DNA of 33,234 nucleotides from Ruminococcus sp. (GTDB taxonomy: Bacteria; Bacillota; Clostridia; Oscillospirales; Acutalibacteraceae). Positions 1-7,010 of this stretch are shown here, piece after piece. The position numbers were made by a program, and so were the translations under genes. Where the stretch lies: the NCBI GenBank assembly GCA_024403825.1, contig JAKSRB010000017.1, forward strand, positions 1 through 33,234, read 5' to 3'. Within the stretch, counting starts at the first letter, position 1. The number at the start of each line of letters is the position of its first letter. Below the pieces are notes generated by a model. It had not been told where the DNA came from, made no database searches, and worked only from the letters and a program-made list of their open reading frames with translations.

Positions 1-24
1 ACTATTTCAGGATTTTGCACTAAG

Positions 25-44
25 CTGTAAAAGGGATTTTACAG
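25..44. other. short perfect hairpin upstream of pth
   Basis: Bases 25-32 (ctgtaaaa) are the exact reverse complement of 37-44 (ttttacag), with a four-base loop. No T-run follows on either strand, so it is not a convincing terminator. It lies upstream of the pth promoter and may belong to the end of an upstream transcript that is outside the window. A 20-base AT-only palindrome at 63-82 follows; both could be chance in such AT-rich DNA. Confidence 0.3.
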
Positions 45-127
45 ATAATGAAAATCAAAGTCTATAAATATTAATATTTATATTACCTACGCTTGCAATT
101 TGTCTTGCAGATTGTGACATTTTTCTA

Positions 128-156
128 TTGAAATATATTTTGCATAGTAGTATAAT
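128..156 (+). promoter_or_regulatory. sigma-A promoter of the pth-mfd operon
   Basis: TTGAAA at 128-133 and a perfect TATAAT at 151-156 are separated by 17 bases, which is near-consensus for the housekeeping sigma factor. Transcription is expected to start near 163, giving a leader of about 70 bases before pth. No other gene lies between the promoter and pth. Confidence 0.8.
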
Positions 157-167
157 ATAAGCACTAA

Positions 168-193
168 GGCGAGTTATAACTGTTTAACTCGCC
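168..193 (+). promoter_or_regulatory. leader hairpin at the 5' end of the pth transcript
   Basis: Bases 168-176 (ggcgagtta) pair perfectly with 185-193 (taactcgcc), giving a 9-bp stem with an 8-base loop. It begins only about five bases after the predicted transcription start. No clean T-run follows, so a 5' mRNA-stabilising stem or a protein-binding structure is more likely than a terminator. The role is inferred. Confidence 0.5.
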
Positions 194-232
194 ATATTTG
201 TGTTTAATAATTGGTTATGAGAGGTTAATCAT

Positions 233-823
233 ATGTTTGGAAGTAAAAAGGGCGGTTCAGTTGAATATATAGTTGTAGGATTGGGAAATCCTGATAAAAA
301 ATACGAAATCACCCGCCATAATGCGGGCTGGCTTGCCATTGACAGGTTTGCTGAAAAGCTCGACTGCAGGGTAAACCGAATTAAATTTAAAAGCTATGTT
401 GGTGAGTGTTCTTTGGGTGGTGCAAAGGTTCTGCTTATGAAACCTACTACATATATGAATAATAGTGGTGAGGCGGTTGTTGAAGCTATGAATTTCTATA
501 AAATTCCGCCTGAAAATGTAATTGTAATTATGGACGATATTTCCCTTGATGTTGGCAAAATGCGTATCCGCTCAAAGGGTAGTGACGGTGGTCAGCGTGG
601 TATGAGAAGTATTATTACCCTGAGTGGTTCGCAGAATTTTCCACGCATCAAAATCGGAATCGGTGCAAAGCCAAATCCAAACTGGGACCTTGCAGATTGG
701 GTATTATCAAAGTTTACTCAGGACGAAGCAAAACTGCTCGATACAATTTTTGATAATTCAGTCAGGGCGGCTGAGCTTATAATTGAGGGAAAAACCGACA
801 GAGCAATGAATCTTTTTAACTGA
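233..823 (+). CDS. pth: peptidyl-tRNA hydrolase
   Basis: Cleaves peptidyl-tRNA that drops off ribosomes, recycling tRNA in the cytoplasm. The 196-residue length is normal for the family. Visible motifs are VGLGNP (Asn19) followed by YEITRHNAGW with the catalytic His29, KPTTYMNNSG (Met-Asn pair), and the conserved Asp in MDDISLDVGKMRIR. The usual GGHNG motif, which supplies a His and an Asn that contact tRNA, reads GGQRG here, an odd substitution at normally conserved residues. The ATG is preceded by GAGAGG at 220-225. About ten extra residues precede the usual family start, but no later in-frame ATG would suit. mfd follows 23 bases downstream, a pairing common in Firmicutes, so the two are likely co-transcribed from the promoter at 128-156. 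The identification is secure. Confidence 0.97.
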   Translation: MFGSKKGGSVEYIVVGLGNPDKKYEITRHNAGWLAIDRFAEKLDCRVNRIKFKSYVGECSLGGAKVLLMKPTTYMNNSGEAVVEAMNFYKIPPENVIVIMDDISLDVGKMRIRSKGSDGGQRGMRSIITLSGSQNFPRIKIGIGAKPNPNWDLADWVLSKFTQDEAKLLDTIFDNSVRAAELIIEGKTDRAMNLFN

Positions 824-846
824 TAAAATTATAAATGAGGTAAAAA

Positions 847-3800
847 ATGAAATTTCTGATTGATGTTCTGAAACAAAATGATACCTTCCGCTCAATTTCC
901 AAATCGGTAATTAAGGGAAAATCAATCTGTATATCAGGACTTTCAACGATTCATAAGGCTAATCTTATATATGCACTCTGCACTCAGAAAAAAGTTCCTG
1001 CATTGTGCATTTCTTCAGATGAACGAGAGTCCCAACAGCTTTGCAATGACCTTAGCTGTATGGGACTAAAAGCATTTGTATATCCTGTAAAAGACTTGAA
1101 TTTCATTGATTTTCAAAGCAAATCAAAGGAGTATGAGCATGCAAGATTAAAGGTGCTTTTAAAGCTTGCAGAAAAAGAATGTGATGTTGCTATTGCGTGC
1201 CTTGATGCCGCTGCACAGCTCACCGTTCCAAAACAGGTGTTAAAGGATTCCGTACTTACATTTGAAGAGGGAAAATGCATTGAGCTTGATAAGGCTATAA
1301 GAACCCTTACACTACTTGGATATGAACGCTTTGATGCAGTTGAGGGAAACGGACAATTTTCACTCAGAGGCGGAATACTTGACTTTTTTATGCCTGACAG
1401 CGAATATCCTGTAAGAGCAGAATTTTGGGGCGATGAAATCACCGACCTGAACTATTTTGACATAGAATCTCAGAGAAGATTTAAAAAGGCAGGTAAAATA
1501 GAATTATCTCCGTCAACTGAACTGATAATTGAAAACAGAGAGGCTCTTGCCGATAAAATTGAGCATAAGGCAGGTCTTTTAAGAGGAAAATCTGCTCCAA
1601 AAGCCAAGGAAAAGCTTTATTCTGAGGCTGATTTAATAAGAAGTGGTGCAGGGCTTTCAAATATAGATAAATTCATAAATCAGATTTATGATAAGCCTGA
1701 ATGTTTATTTGATTATTTTGATAGAGATGCATTGTTTTTTACCTCTGAGTTTAGCAACATTCAGGAACGAGGAAAATCAATGGATTTTCAAACTACTGAA
1801 ATGCTGAAACAATTCTTTGAGGACGGAACACTTTGCCGAGGATTTGAACGCTTTACACTTACAATGAACGAATGTATGGATATTTTTCAACAGCATGGAA
1901 CAATAATGCTTGAAAATTTTATCCATGACACAACTCAGATAAAATTAAATGAAATGTTCGCATTTAACGCAAAACAGCTTTCCTTATGGAACGGCTCCTA
2001 CACCCAGCTTAAAGAGGACTTAAACGGATTAAACCTGCCAGACAGCCTTGGTGTTATACTTGCAGGAACAGAAAAGGCTGCCAATAATCTTTGTGAAAAT
2101 CTGAAATCAGACGGCTATGCGGTAGAATTTTCCAATAATAATGATAAATTAAGCTATGGCAGACTTTATATTATGTCAGGAGCATTGAGTGCAAGTATTG
2201 AATATACAAATGAAAAATTTTTCCTGATAACATACGGACAAACCGCCTATAAGCCAGAGAGAAAGAAAAAACGCAAAAAAAGCGGACAGGAAATTTACAG
2301 CTTATCCGAGCTTGCAGCAGGAGATTATGTTGTTCATAATGTGCATGGCATAGGCAAATTCAGTGGTATCAGAAAAATTGATACTCATGGTATAACCAAG
2401 GATTATATAAAGATAGATTATGCCAAAGGTGATGTACTTTATGTACCAGTAACCCAGCTTGATATGATAGCAAAGTACATTGGAAAAAATGAAAACAACA
2501 ATGTAAAGCTGTCAAAGCTTGGTTCACAGGACTGGCAAAAACAAAAAGCAAAGGTAAAAAGCTCAGTAAAAGATATTGCAAAAGAGCTTATTGCCCTTTA
2601 TTCGGCAAGAATGAAGGCTCAGGGATATGCTTTTTCAGGCGACACCGAGTGGCAGAGAGATTTTGAAGCAAGCTTTCCCTATGAGGAAACACCAGACCAG
2701 CTACGCTGTTGTGATGAAATAAAAAATGATATGCAGAAAACCTCTCCAATGGACAGACTTTTATGCGGTGATGTAGGCTTTGGCAAAACAGAGGTTGCAC
2801 TAAGGGCCGCCTTTAAATGTGTAGCAGATTCAAAGCAATGTGCTTTGCTCTGCCCTACCACCATACTTGCATGGCAACACTACCAGACTGTTTTGAAACG
2901 CTTTGACAATTATCCGATAAGAGTTGATTTGCTCTCAAGATTCCGAACACCGAAGCAACAGAGGGAAACCCTCCAAAAGCTAAAGCGTGGTGAGGTTGAT
3001 ATGGTTATCGGAACTCACAGACTTGTACAAAAGGATGTTGAATTTCGAGATTTAGGGCTTGCAATAATTGACGAGGAACAGCGTTTTGGCGTTGCTCAAA
3101 AGGAAAGATTTAAGGATATATGCAAGAATGTTGATGTGCTGACCTTATCCGCAACACCTATACCACGAACTCTTAATATGGCAATGAGCGGATTGCGTGA
3201 TATGAGCGTAATCGAGGAAGCCCCACAAAACCGACAGCCTGTACAAACCTATGTTCTTGAACACGATAATGCTGTAATCAACGAAGCAATAAGGCGAGAA
3301 TTAAGGCGAGGCGGACAGGTATTTTATCTTCATAATAATGTTGAAAGCATAGAATCAACAGCAAGCCATATTCTTGAAGCAATACCTGATGCAAGAATTG
3401 CCATAGGTCATGGCAAAATGAAAGAAAGCGAATTGAGCGAGGTATGGCGACAAATGCTTGAACAAGAGGTCGATATTCTTGTATGTACAACGATTATTGA
3501 AACAGGTGTTGACCTTCCGAATGCTAATACACTAATCATAGAAAATGCAGATTGTATGGGATTGTCACAGCTACACCAGTTAAGAGGACGAGTAGGAAGA
3601 AGTACAAGGCGTGCATATGCATATTTTACATTCAGGCAGAACAAAGTATTGAATGAAATACAGCAAAAAAGACTTTCTGCAATAAGAGAATATACTGAAT
3701 TTGGCAGTGGCTTTAAAATAGCAATGCGTGACCTTGAGCTGCGAGGAGCAGGAAATATAATGGGTGCTCAACAGCATGGTCATATGGATTCCGTTGGCTA

Positions 3801-4287
3801 TGATATGTATTTAAAATTGCTTGGCGAGGCGGTTAATGAGGAGCGAGGTACACCTTCGGCTAATTCAGACCTTGATTGCCTTATTGATATTTCAATGGAT
3901 TCGCATATTCCAGACTCTTATATTGAAAGCCTTACACTAAGGCTTGATGTTTACAGACGAATTGCAGATATTCGCAGTGTAGATGACAGCGAGGATGAAA
4001 AGAACGAACTTCGTGACCGTTTCGGAGCGATACCAAAATCCGTACTTGGATTGATTGATATAGCACTTGTACGAAACAGAGCAAATGCAGTTGGAATATA
4101 TGAAATAAGACAAAACGAGTCAAACCTGATACTATTTGTAAAGGAAATAAAGTCACCAGCTGTAGCAGATTTACTCATTGCAATGAACGGCAGAGTGAAG
4201 CTGAACGCAGGAGCAAAGCCTTTTGTAACAATAGATTGCAATGGCAAATCATCGCTTGAAATCTTGAAAAAGATATTTACTGTATAA
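847..4287 (+). CDS. mfd: transcription-repair coupling factor Mfd
   Basis: ATP-driven DNA translocase that removes RNA polymerase stalled at lesions and recruits UvrA for nucleotide excision repair. At 1146 residues it is full length. The N-terminal UvrB-like part (about 1-330) carries FSLRGGILDFF. An RNA polymerase-interacting CarD-like domain occupies about 486-560 (GDYVVHNVHGIGKF). The translocase core shows Walker A GDVGFGKTE (641-649), the DEEQ box (742-745), and the TRG-type motif HQLRGRVGR (910-918). A C-terminal TRCF domain ends the protein. The start ATG has GAGG seven bases upstream. It follows pth by 23 bases and should share its promoter. All motifs needed for activity are present and nothing looks damaged. 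Confidence 0.98.
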   Translation: MKFLIDVLKQNDTFRSISKSVIKGKSICISGLSTIHKANLIYALCTQKKVPALCISSDERESQQLCNDLSCMGLKAFVYPVKDLNFIDFQSKSKEYEHARLKVLLKLAEKECDVAIACLDAAAQLTVPKQVLKDSVLTFEEGKCIELDKAIRTLTLLGYERFDAVEGNGQFSLRGGILDFFMPDSEYPVRAEFWGDEITDLNYFDIESQRRFKKAGKIELSPSTELIIENREALADKIEHKAGLLRGKSAPKAKEKLYSEADLIRSGAGLSNIDKFINQIYDKPECLFDYFDRDALFFTSEFSNIQERGKSMDFQTTEMLKQFFEDGTLCRGFERFTLTMNECMDIFQQHGTIMLENFIHDTTQIKLNEMFAFNAKQLSLWNGSYTQLKEDLNGLNLPDSLGVILAGTEKAANNLCENLKSDGYAVEFSNNNDKLSYGRLYIMSGALSASIEYTNEKFFLITYGQTAYKPERKKKRKKSGQEIYSLSELAAGDYVVHNVHGIGKFSGIRKIDTHGITKDYIKIDYAKGDVLYVPVTQLDMIAKYIGKNENNNVKLSKLGSQDWQKQKAKVKSSVKDIAKELIALYSARMKAQGYAFSGDTEWQRDFEASFPYEETPDQLRCCDEIKNDMQKTSPMDRLLCGDVGFGKTEVALRAAFKCVADSKQCALLCPTTILAWQHYQTVLKRFDNYPIRVDLLSRFRTPKQQRETLQKLKRGEVDMVIGTHRLVQKDVEFRDLGLAIIDEEQRFGVAQKERFKDICKNVDVLTLSATPIPRTLNMAMSGLRDMSVIEEAPQNRQPVQTYVLEHDNAVINEAIRRELRRGGQVFYLHNNVESIESTASHILEAIPDARIAIGHGKMKESELSEVWRQMLEQEVDILVCTTIIETGVDLPNANTLIIENADCMGLSQLHQLRGRVGRSTRRAYAYFTFRQNKVLNEIQQKRLSAIREYTEFGSGFKIAMRDLELRGAGNIMGAQQHGHMDSVGYDMYLKLLGEAVNEERGTPSANSDLDCLIDISMDSHIPDSYIESLTLRLDVYRRIADIRSVDDSEDEKNELRDRFGAIPKSVLGLIDIALVRNRANAVGIYEIRQNESNLILFVKEIKSPAVADLLIAMNGRVKLNAGAKPFVTIDCNGKSSLEILKKIFTV

Positions 4288-4332
4288 TAAAAATACTATC
4301 TTTTCTGTATTCAAAAGAATAATATATTTGCA

Positions 4333-4360
4333 TTGAATTTAACAGCAATAATGATATAAT
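4333..4360 (+). promoter_or_regulatory. probable promoter of the Smr-Crp gene pair
   Basis: TTGAAT at 4333-4338 and an extended minus-10, TGA-TATAAT (hexamer 4355-4360), are 16 bases apart. The predicted start (about 4367) falls inside the ribosome binding site AAGGAGG (4365-4371). The leader would therefore be very short, or a slightly earlier start is used. This makes the call less certain despite the good hexamers. Confidence 0.5.
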
Positions 4361-4380
4361 TTTCAAGGAGGGGAATTTTT

Positions 4381-4629
4381 ATGGCTTACTACGCAAAGAT
4401 TGATTTGCATGGACATACAGTTGAAAGTGCAAGAAAACATTTGACCACACAAATAAAAAGGCTCTCAAGTGATGTGCGTGAGGTAACTGTAATTCATGGT
4501 TATCATAATGGTACGGCATTACAAAGCTTTGTACGAAGCTATAAAAATTCCAGAATTGAACGCAAGATACTCGGTCTTAATAATGGAGAAACAATTTTCA
4601 TTATCAAACCACAGGATATAATTAAATAA
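4381..4629 (+). CDS. stand-alone Smr (small MutS-related) domain protein
   Basis: An 82-residue protein consisting of little more than one Smr domain. It shows the N-terminal IDLHGHTVESARKHL motif (Asp-Leu-His-Gly) and the second motif VIHGYHNGTALQ, which matches the family's HGxGxGxL loop in a slightly altered form. Smr domains bind or nick nucleic acid, either fused to MutS2 or as free proteins; the substrate here is unknown. AAGGAGGGG at 4365-4373 is a strong ribosome binding site. The gene sits behind mfd and two bases before a Crp-type regulator, so the pair is probably one transcript. The family call is good; the function is not known from the sequence. Confidence 0.85.
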   Translation: MAYYAKIDLHGHTVESARKHLTTQIKRLSSDVREVTVIHGYHNGTALQSFVRSYKNSRIERKILGLNNGETIFIIKPQDIIK

Positions 4630-4631
4630 CT

Positions 4632-5327
4632 ATGAAGAATTTTACAGAAATTTTTAATGATGAACATATCAGCCAGCTTTCAAAGCAAAAGCTTTTTGAT
4701 GGATTAACCAACGAGGAAATATATCTGTTTATACTGCACTCAAAACCACTCTATACACATTTACAGGCAGGAAAAAACATTCCCTTCCCTGAAAAATACA
4801 AAAAATTTTTAACACTAATTTTCACAGGCAATATATTTGTGTTTCACTCTGAACATAACGGAACAAAAAATCTTTTATATGAATTAAAAAGTGGTGTTGA
4901 AAATCGTTCACTATTCACTATGTACAACGGAACGAATGAATTAATAGAGTTTTTTGCAGACGATGAAAGCGATATAATATTGATAAATCCTCATTCAATT
5001 ACAGATAGCGAAAAAAGCCTTGCACTTATACAACAGAAAATGCTTGTAAATCTTATACAAATGCAACGCAAGGCAGTATGCGATTTAAACGAGCATATTG
5101 CTTGCATTTCACAGCGAAGCATAAAAGATAAAGTCATAAAATATCTTAAAATACAAATCCAAAAGCAACAAACAAATGAAATTACAATCCCATTTTCCAG
5201 AGAACAGTTTGCCGATTATCTTGCCATTGACCGAGCCTCACTCTCACGAACTCTTGGCGAACTTAAGCGTGACGGATTTATTGATTTTAATAAAAATCAT
5301 TTTATTATTTTACAAAATTTATATTAA
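4632..5327 (+). CDS. Crp/Fnr-family transcriptional regulator
   Basis: A 231-residue DNA-binding regulator. Residues 1-150 look like a cyclic-nucleotide-type beta-roll plus a dimerisation helix. The C-terminus is a typical Crp winged helix, with FSREQFADYLAIDRASLSRT starting near residue 188 and the wing around DGFIDFNKNHFIIL. There is no N-terminal cysteine cluster, so it is not an iron-sulfur FNR, and the effector cannot be read from the sequence. It starts two bases after the Smr gene and likely depends on the same transcript or translational coupling. No terminator is evident between it and the mntP promoter 34 bases on. It could regulate nearby genes, but no site can be assigned to it. 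Confidence 0.88.
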   Translation: MKNFTEIFNDEHISQLSKQKLFDGLTNEEIYLFILHSKPLYTHLQAGKNIPFPEKYKKFLTLIFTGNIFVFHSEHNGTKNLLYELKSGVENRSLFTMYNGTNELIEFFADDESDIILINPHSITDSEKSLALIQQKMLVNLIQMQRKAVCDLNEHIACISQRSIKDKVIKYLKIQIQKQQTNEITIPFSREQFADYLAIDRASLSRTLGELKRDGFIDFNKNHFIILQNLY

Positions 5328-5360
5328 TGATTATATTTAGTTATTGTATTGCAATTAGCG

Positions 5361-5390
5361 TTGACTAACTTTGATTTGTTATGATATAAT
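5361..5390 (+). promoter_or_regulatory. promoter of the mntP transcript
   Basis: TTGACT at 5361-5366 and extended minus-10 TGA-TATAAT (hexamer 5385-5390) with an 18-base spacer. The start is expected near 5397, immediately before the riboswitch-like leader. The minus-35 region (5358-5367, gcgttgacta) is an exact inverted copy of 5408-5417 inside the leader. Confidence 0.75.
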
Positions 5391-5400
5391 AAATATAAAT

Positions 5401-5547
5401 AAGGGAGTAGTCAACGCAATATTGCGTTGCTGTGTCAACATACTTTGGTTTTCCAATGGCATAGCATAAAAGTTATTAACTTGATGACAAGACTTATCTG
5501 TGAGCAACAGGTGGGTCTATTTTTGTCCTCTGTTGCATAAAAAGCAA
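5401..5547 (+). ncRNA. probable yybP-ykoY manganese riboswitch
   Basis: The leader of the manganese exporter gene contains the hallmark GGGAGTAG at 5403-5410. A perfect 9-bp inverted repeat (caacgcaat/attgcgttg, 5412-5429) follows, then small stems (ttgg/ccaa at 5445-5456) and a second conserved-looking stretch around 5485-5515. A 7-bp stem pairs gcaacag (5504-5510) with ctgttgc (5530-5536) just upstream of the ribosome binding site GGAGG (5549-5553). The yybP-ykoY class binds Mn2+ and commonly precedes mntP-type exporters. Since no T-run terminator is obvious, control may act on translation. The family call rests on the motif plus context, not on a covariance search. Confidence 0.8.
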
Positions 5548-5563
5548 TGGAGGATTTTTTATT

Positions 5564-6127
5564 ATGAGTTTATTGGAATTATTTATTATTGCTGTAGGAC
5601 TTTCAATGGATGCATTTGCTGTATCTATATGTAAGGGATTATCCGTGCAAAAGCTGAAAATTAAACACGCACTTATTGCTGGACTGTATTTTGGTGGATT
5701 TCAGCTTGGTATGCCAGTAATTGGATATTTACTTGGAATACAGTTTGAACAACTGATTACAAGTGTTGACCATTGGATAGCCTTTGTACTTCTGGGACTT
5801 ATCGGAGGAAATATGATAAAGGAATCCTTTGGAAAGCCAGAAGAGCTTAACGATAAATTTAATGTAAAAACTATGATACCGCTTGCCATAGCTACAAGCA
5901 TAGATGCATTAGCTGTTGGCGTTACCTTTGCTTGTCTTAATGTAAAAATTATTCCTGCTGTAAGCCTTATTGGAGCAACAACATTTATATTATCAGCAAT
6001 AGGTATAAAAATAGGCAATGTATTTGGAGCAAAGTTCAAATCAAAGGCAGAATTTATTGGCGGAGCAGTACTCATATTAATGGGACTTAAAATCTTACTT
6101 GAACATCTCGGCATAATTTCATTTTGA
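5564..6127 (+). CDS. mntP: manganese efflux pump MntP
   Basis: Inner-membrane exporter that removes excess Mn2+. The 187-residue length and six hydrophobic segments match the family. The two-fold internal repeat is visible: [10 protein letters not shown] with Asp16 in the first half and [10 protein letters not shown] with Asp114 in the second. These acidic residues are essential in characterised MntP proteins. The ATG has GGAGG ten bases upstream at 5549-5553. The gene is monocistronic, with its own promoter, a manganese-riboswitch-like leader and a terminator after the stop. The logical control is induction by high manganese through the leader. The identification is strong from the motifs, size and riboswitch. 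Confidence 0.96.
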   Translation: MSLLELFIIAVGLSMDAFAVSICKGLSVQKLKIKHALIAGLYFGGFQLGMPVIGYLLGIQFEQLITSVDHWIAFVLLGLIGGNMIKESFGKPEELNDKFNVKTMIPLAIATSIDALAVGVTFACLNVKIIPAVSLIGATTFILSAIGIKIGNVFGAKFKSKAEFIGGAVLILMGLKILLEHLGIISF

Positions 6128-6165
6128 TAATTAAAATTGCTACATATTATATTATATTATATTTT

Positions 6166-6207
6166 AAAAGGCACTCAACCGATAATAATTACGGTTAAGT
6201 GCCTTTT
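6166..6207. terminator. bidirectional terminator between mntP and the FNT channel gene
   Basis: A 16-base stem with one mismatch pairs 6166-6181 with 6192-6207 around a ten-base AT loop. The arms begin with AAAA and end with TTTT, so a U-tract follows the stem in both directions. It sits between the convergent ends of mntP (plus) and the channel gene (minus) and can serve both. Confidence 0.85.
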
Positions 6208-6229
6208 GTCTATGTATTTTTATCAATTA

Positions 6230-6865
6230 CTATTTATTAAGCTTTTCATGTACAATTCTCATAACAGGAACTAATGCTCCTCCTACAGTATTACCCAGTG
6301 TAATTACAATCAGCTTAATTATTGTATCTACAGACCATGCTCCGCCAACAGAAAAGTAAAACATATCTGCAATGCTATGCTCATATCCGCTGAATATAAA
6401 TGCCACAACTCCAAACAATAGTCCTAAATATTTTCCTAATTCATGCTCATTGTTTTTAAATCCGTCAACCGCTATAAAAATCAACAGGTTACAGAATATT
6501 GCAAGTATAAACAAACTCAAAAGACTATCTGAAAGCTTTGTGCTGCAAATTGCAGATGCCCTTGCATAAATATTACCGCTTATTCTTGTAAAGCTCAACA
6601 TTCCTGCCATTATGACTGTGCCTGTTAAATTTCCAAGCCAGATTAAAAATACATCTATAAGATATTTCGGCTTATTATTGAATATATAGGCAACCTTTCC
6701 TGTAAAAAGATTAAATCCCATTGAACATATTGTAAAAAGTCCAACTGTAAACAAAATTGCTCCCATAATTGTGTTTTCAGTACATAAAAAAGCAGTTCCG
6801 CCAAGTCCGATGCATATACCGCCAAGAATACCATAAAGATAAGTGTCAAGGTAATGCTTAATCAT
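6230..6865 (-). CDS. formate/nitrite transporter (FNT) family channel
   Basis: Membrane channel for small monovalent anions or weak acids such as formate, nitrite, lactate or hydrosulfide; which one cannot be read from the sequence. Six hydrophobic segments are visible. Family signatures are GICIGLGGTAFL in the first helix, the loop motif NLFTGKV, the central-pore histidine motif GYEHSIADM (His163) and LGNTVGG near the end. The ATG at 6865 is chosen because GGGGGA lies about eight bases upstream. An in-frame TTG at 6880 would overlap that site. The resulting 211 residues are slightly short for the family. Two identical promoters lie upstream. The nearest, with a predicted start near 6891, gives a leader of about 25 bases that fits this start. 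Confidence 0.9.
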   Translation of the reverse strand: MIKHYLDTYLYGILGGICIGLGGTAFLCTENTIMGAILFTVGLFTICSMGFNLFTGKVAYIFNNKPKYLIDVFLIWLGNLTGTVIMAGMLSFTRISGNIYARASAICSTKLSDSLLSLFILAIFCNLLIFIAVDGFKNNEHELGKYLGLLFGVVAFIFSGYEHSIADMFYFSVGGAWSVDTIIKLIVITLGNTVGGALVPVMRIVHEKLNK

Positions 6866-6897
6866 TTGAAATTCCCCCAAATCTTCAATCCATTAAT

Positions 6898-6926
6898 ACT
6901 TTAGCACAAATAAGTGTATTAGTCAA
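6898..6926 (-). promoter_or_regulatory. proximal copy (P1) of the duplicated FNT promoter
   Basis: Read on the minus strand, TTGACT (complement of 6921-6926) and TAAAGT (complement of 6898-6903) are 17 bases apart, with TGC just before the minus-10 giving an extended element. The start is expected near 6891. It lies in the first of two identical 31-base repeats. Confidence 0.75.
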
Positions 6927-6963
6927 ACTCCTTACCGCCATTTTCTTTTCTTAATTCGGTGTA

Positions 6964-6992
6964 ACTTTAGCACAAATAAGTGTATTAGTCAA
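6964..6992 (-). promoter_or_regulatory. distal copy (P2) of the duplicated FNT promoter
   Basis: Identical hexamers and spacer to the proximal promoter: TTGACT at 6987-6992 and TAAAGT at 6964-6969, minus strand, 17-base spacer. It is 66 bases upstream of P1. The expected start is near 6957. Confidence 0.7.
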
Positions 6993-7010
6993 ACCTTATC
7001 CGACAATTAT

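Larger units (their letters stand above)
6898..6994 (-). repeat. perfect 31-base direct repeat carrying a promoter
   Basis: Bases 6898-6928 and 6964-6994 are identical over 31 positions and separated by 35 unrelated bases. The repeated block runs from two bases before the minus-35 to the last base of the minus-10, so exactly the core promoter is duplicated. The flanking bases differ. Confidence 0.95.

Noticed and set aside
63-82. 20-base AT-only palindrome upstream of the pth promoter
   Set aside because: Perfect symmetry, but made only of A and T in very AT-rich DNA and not placed on the promoter. Chance is a sufficient explanation.
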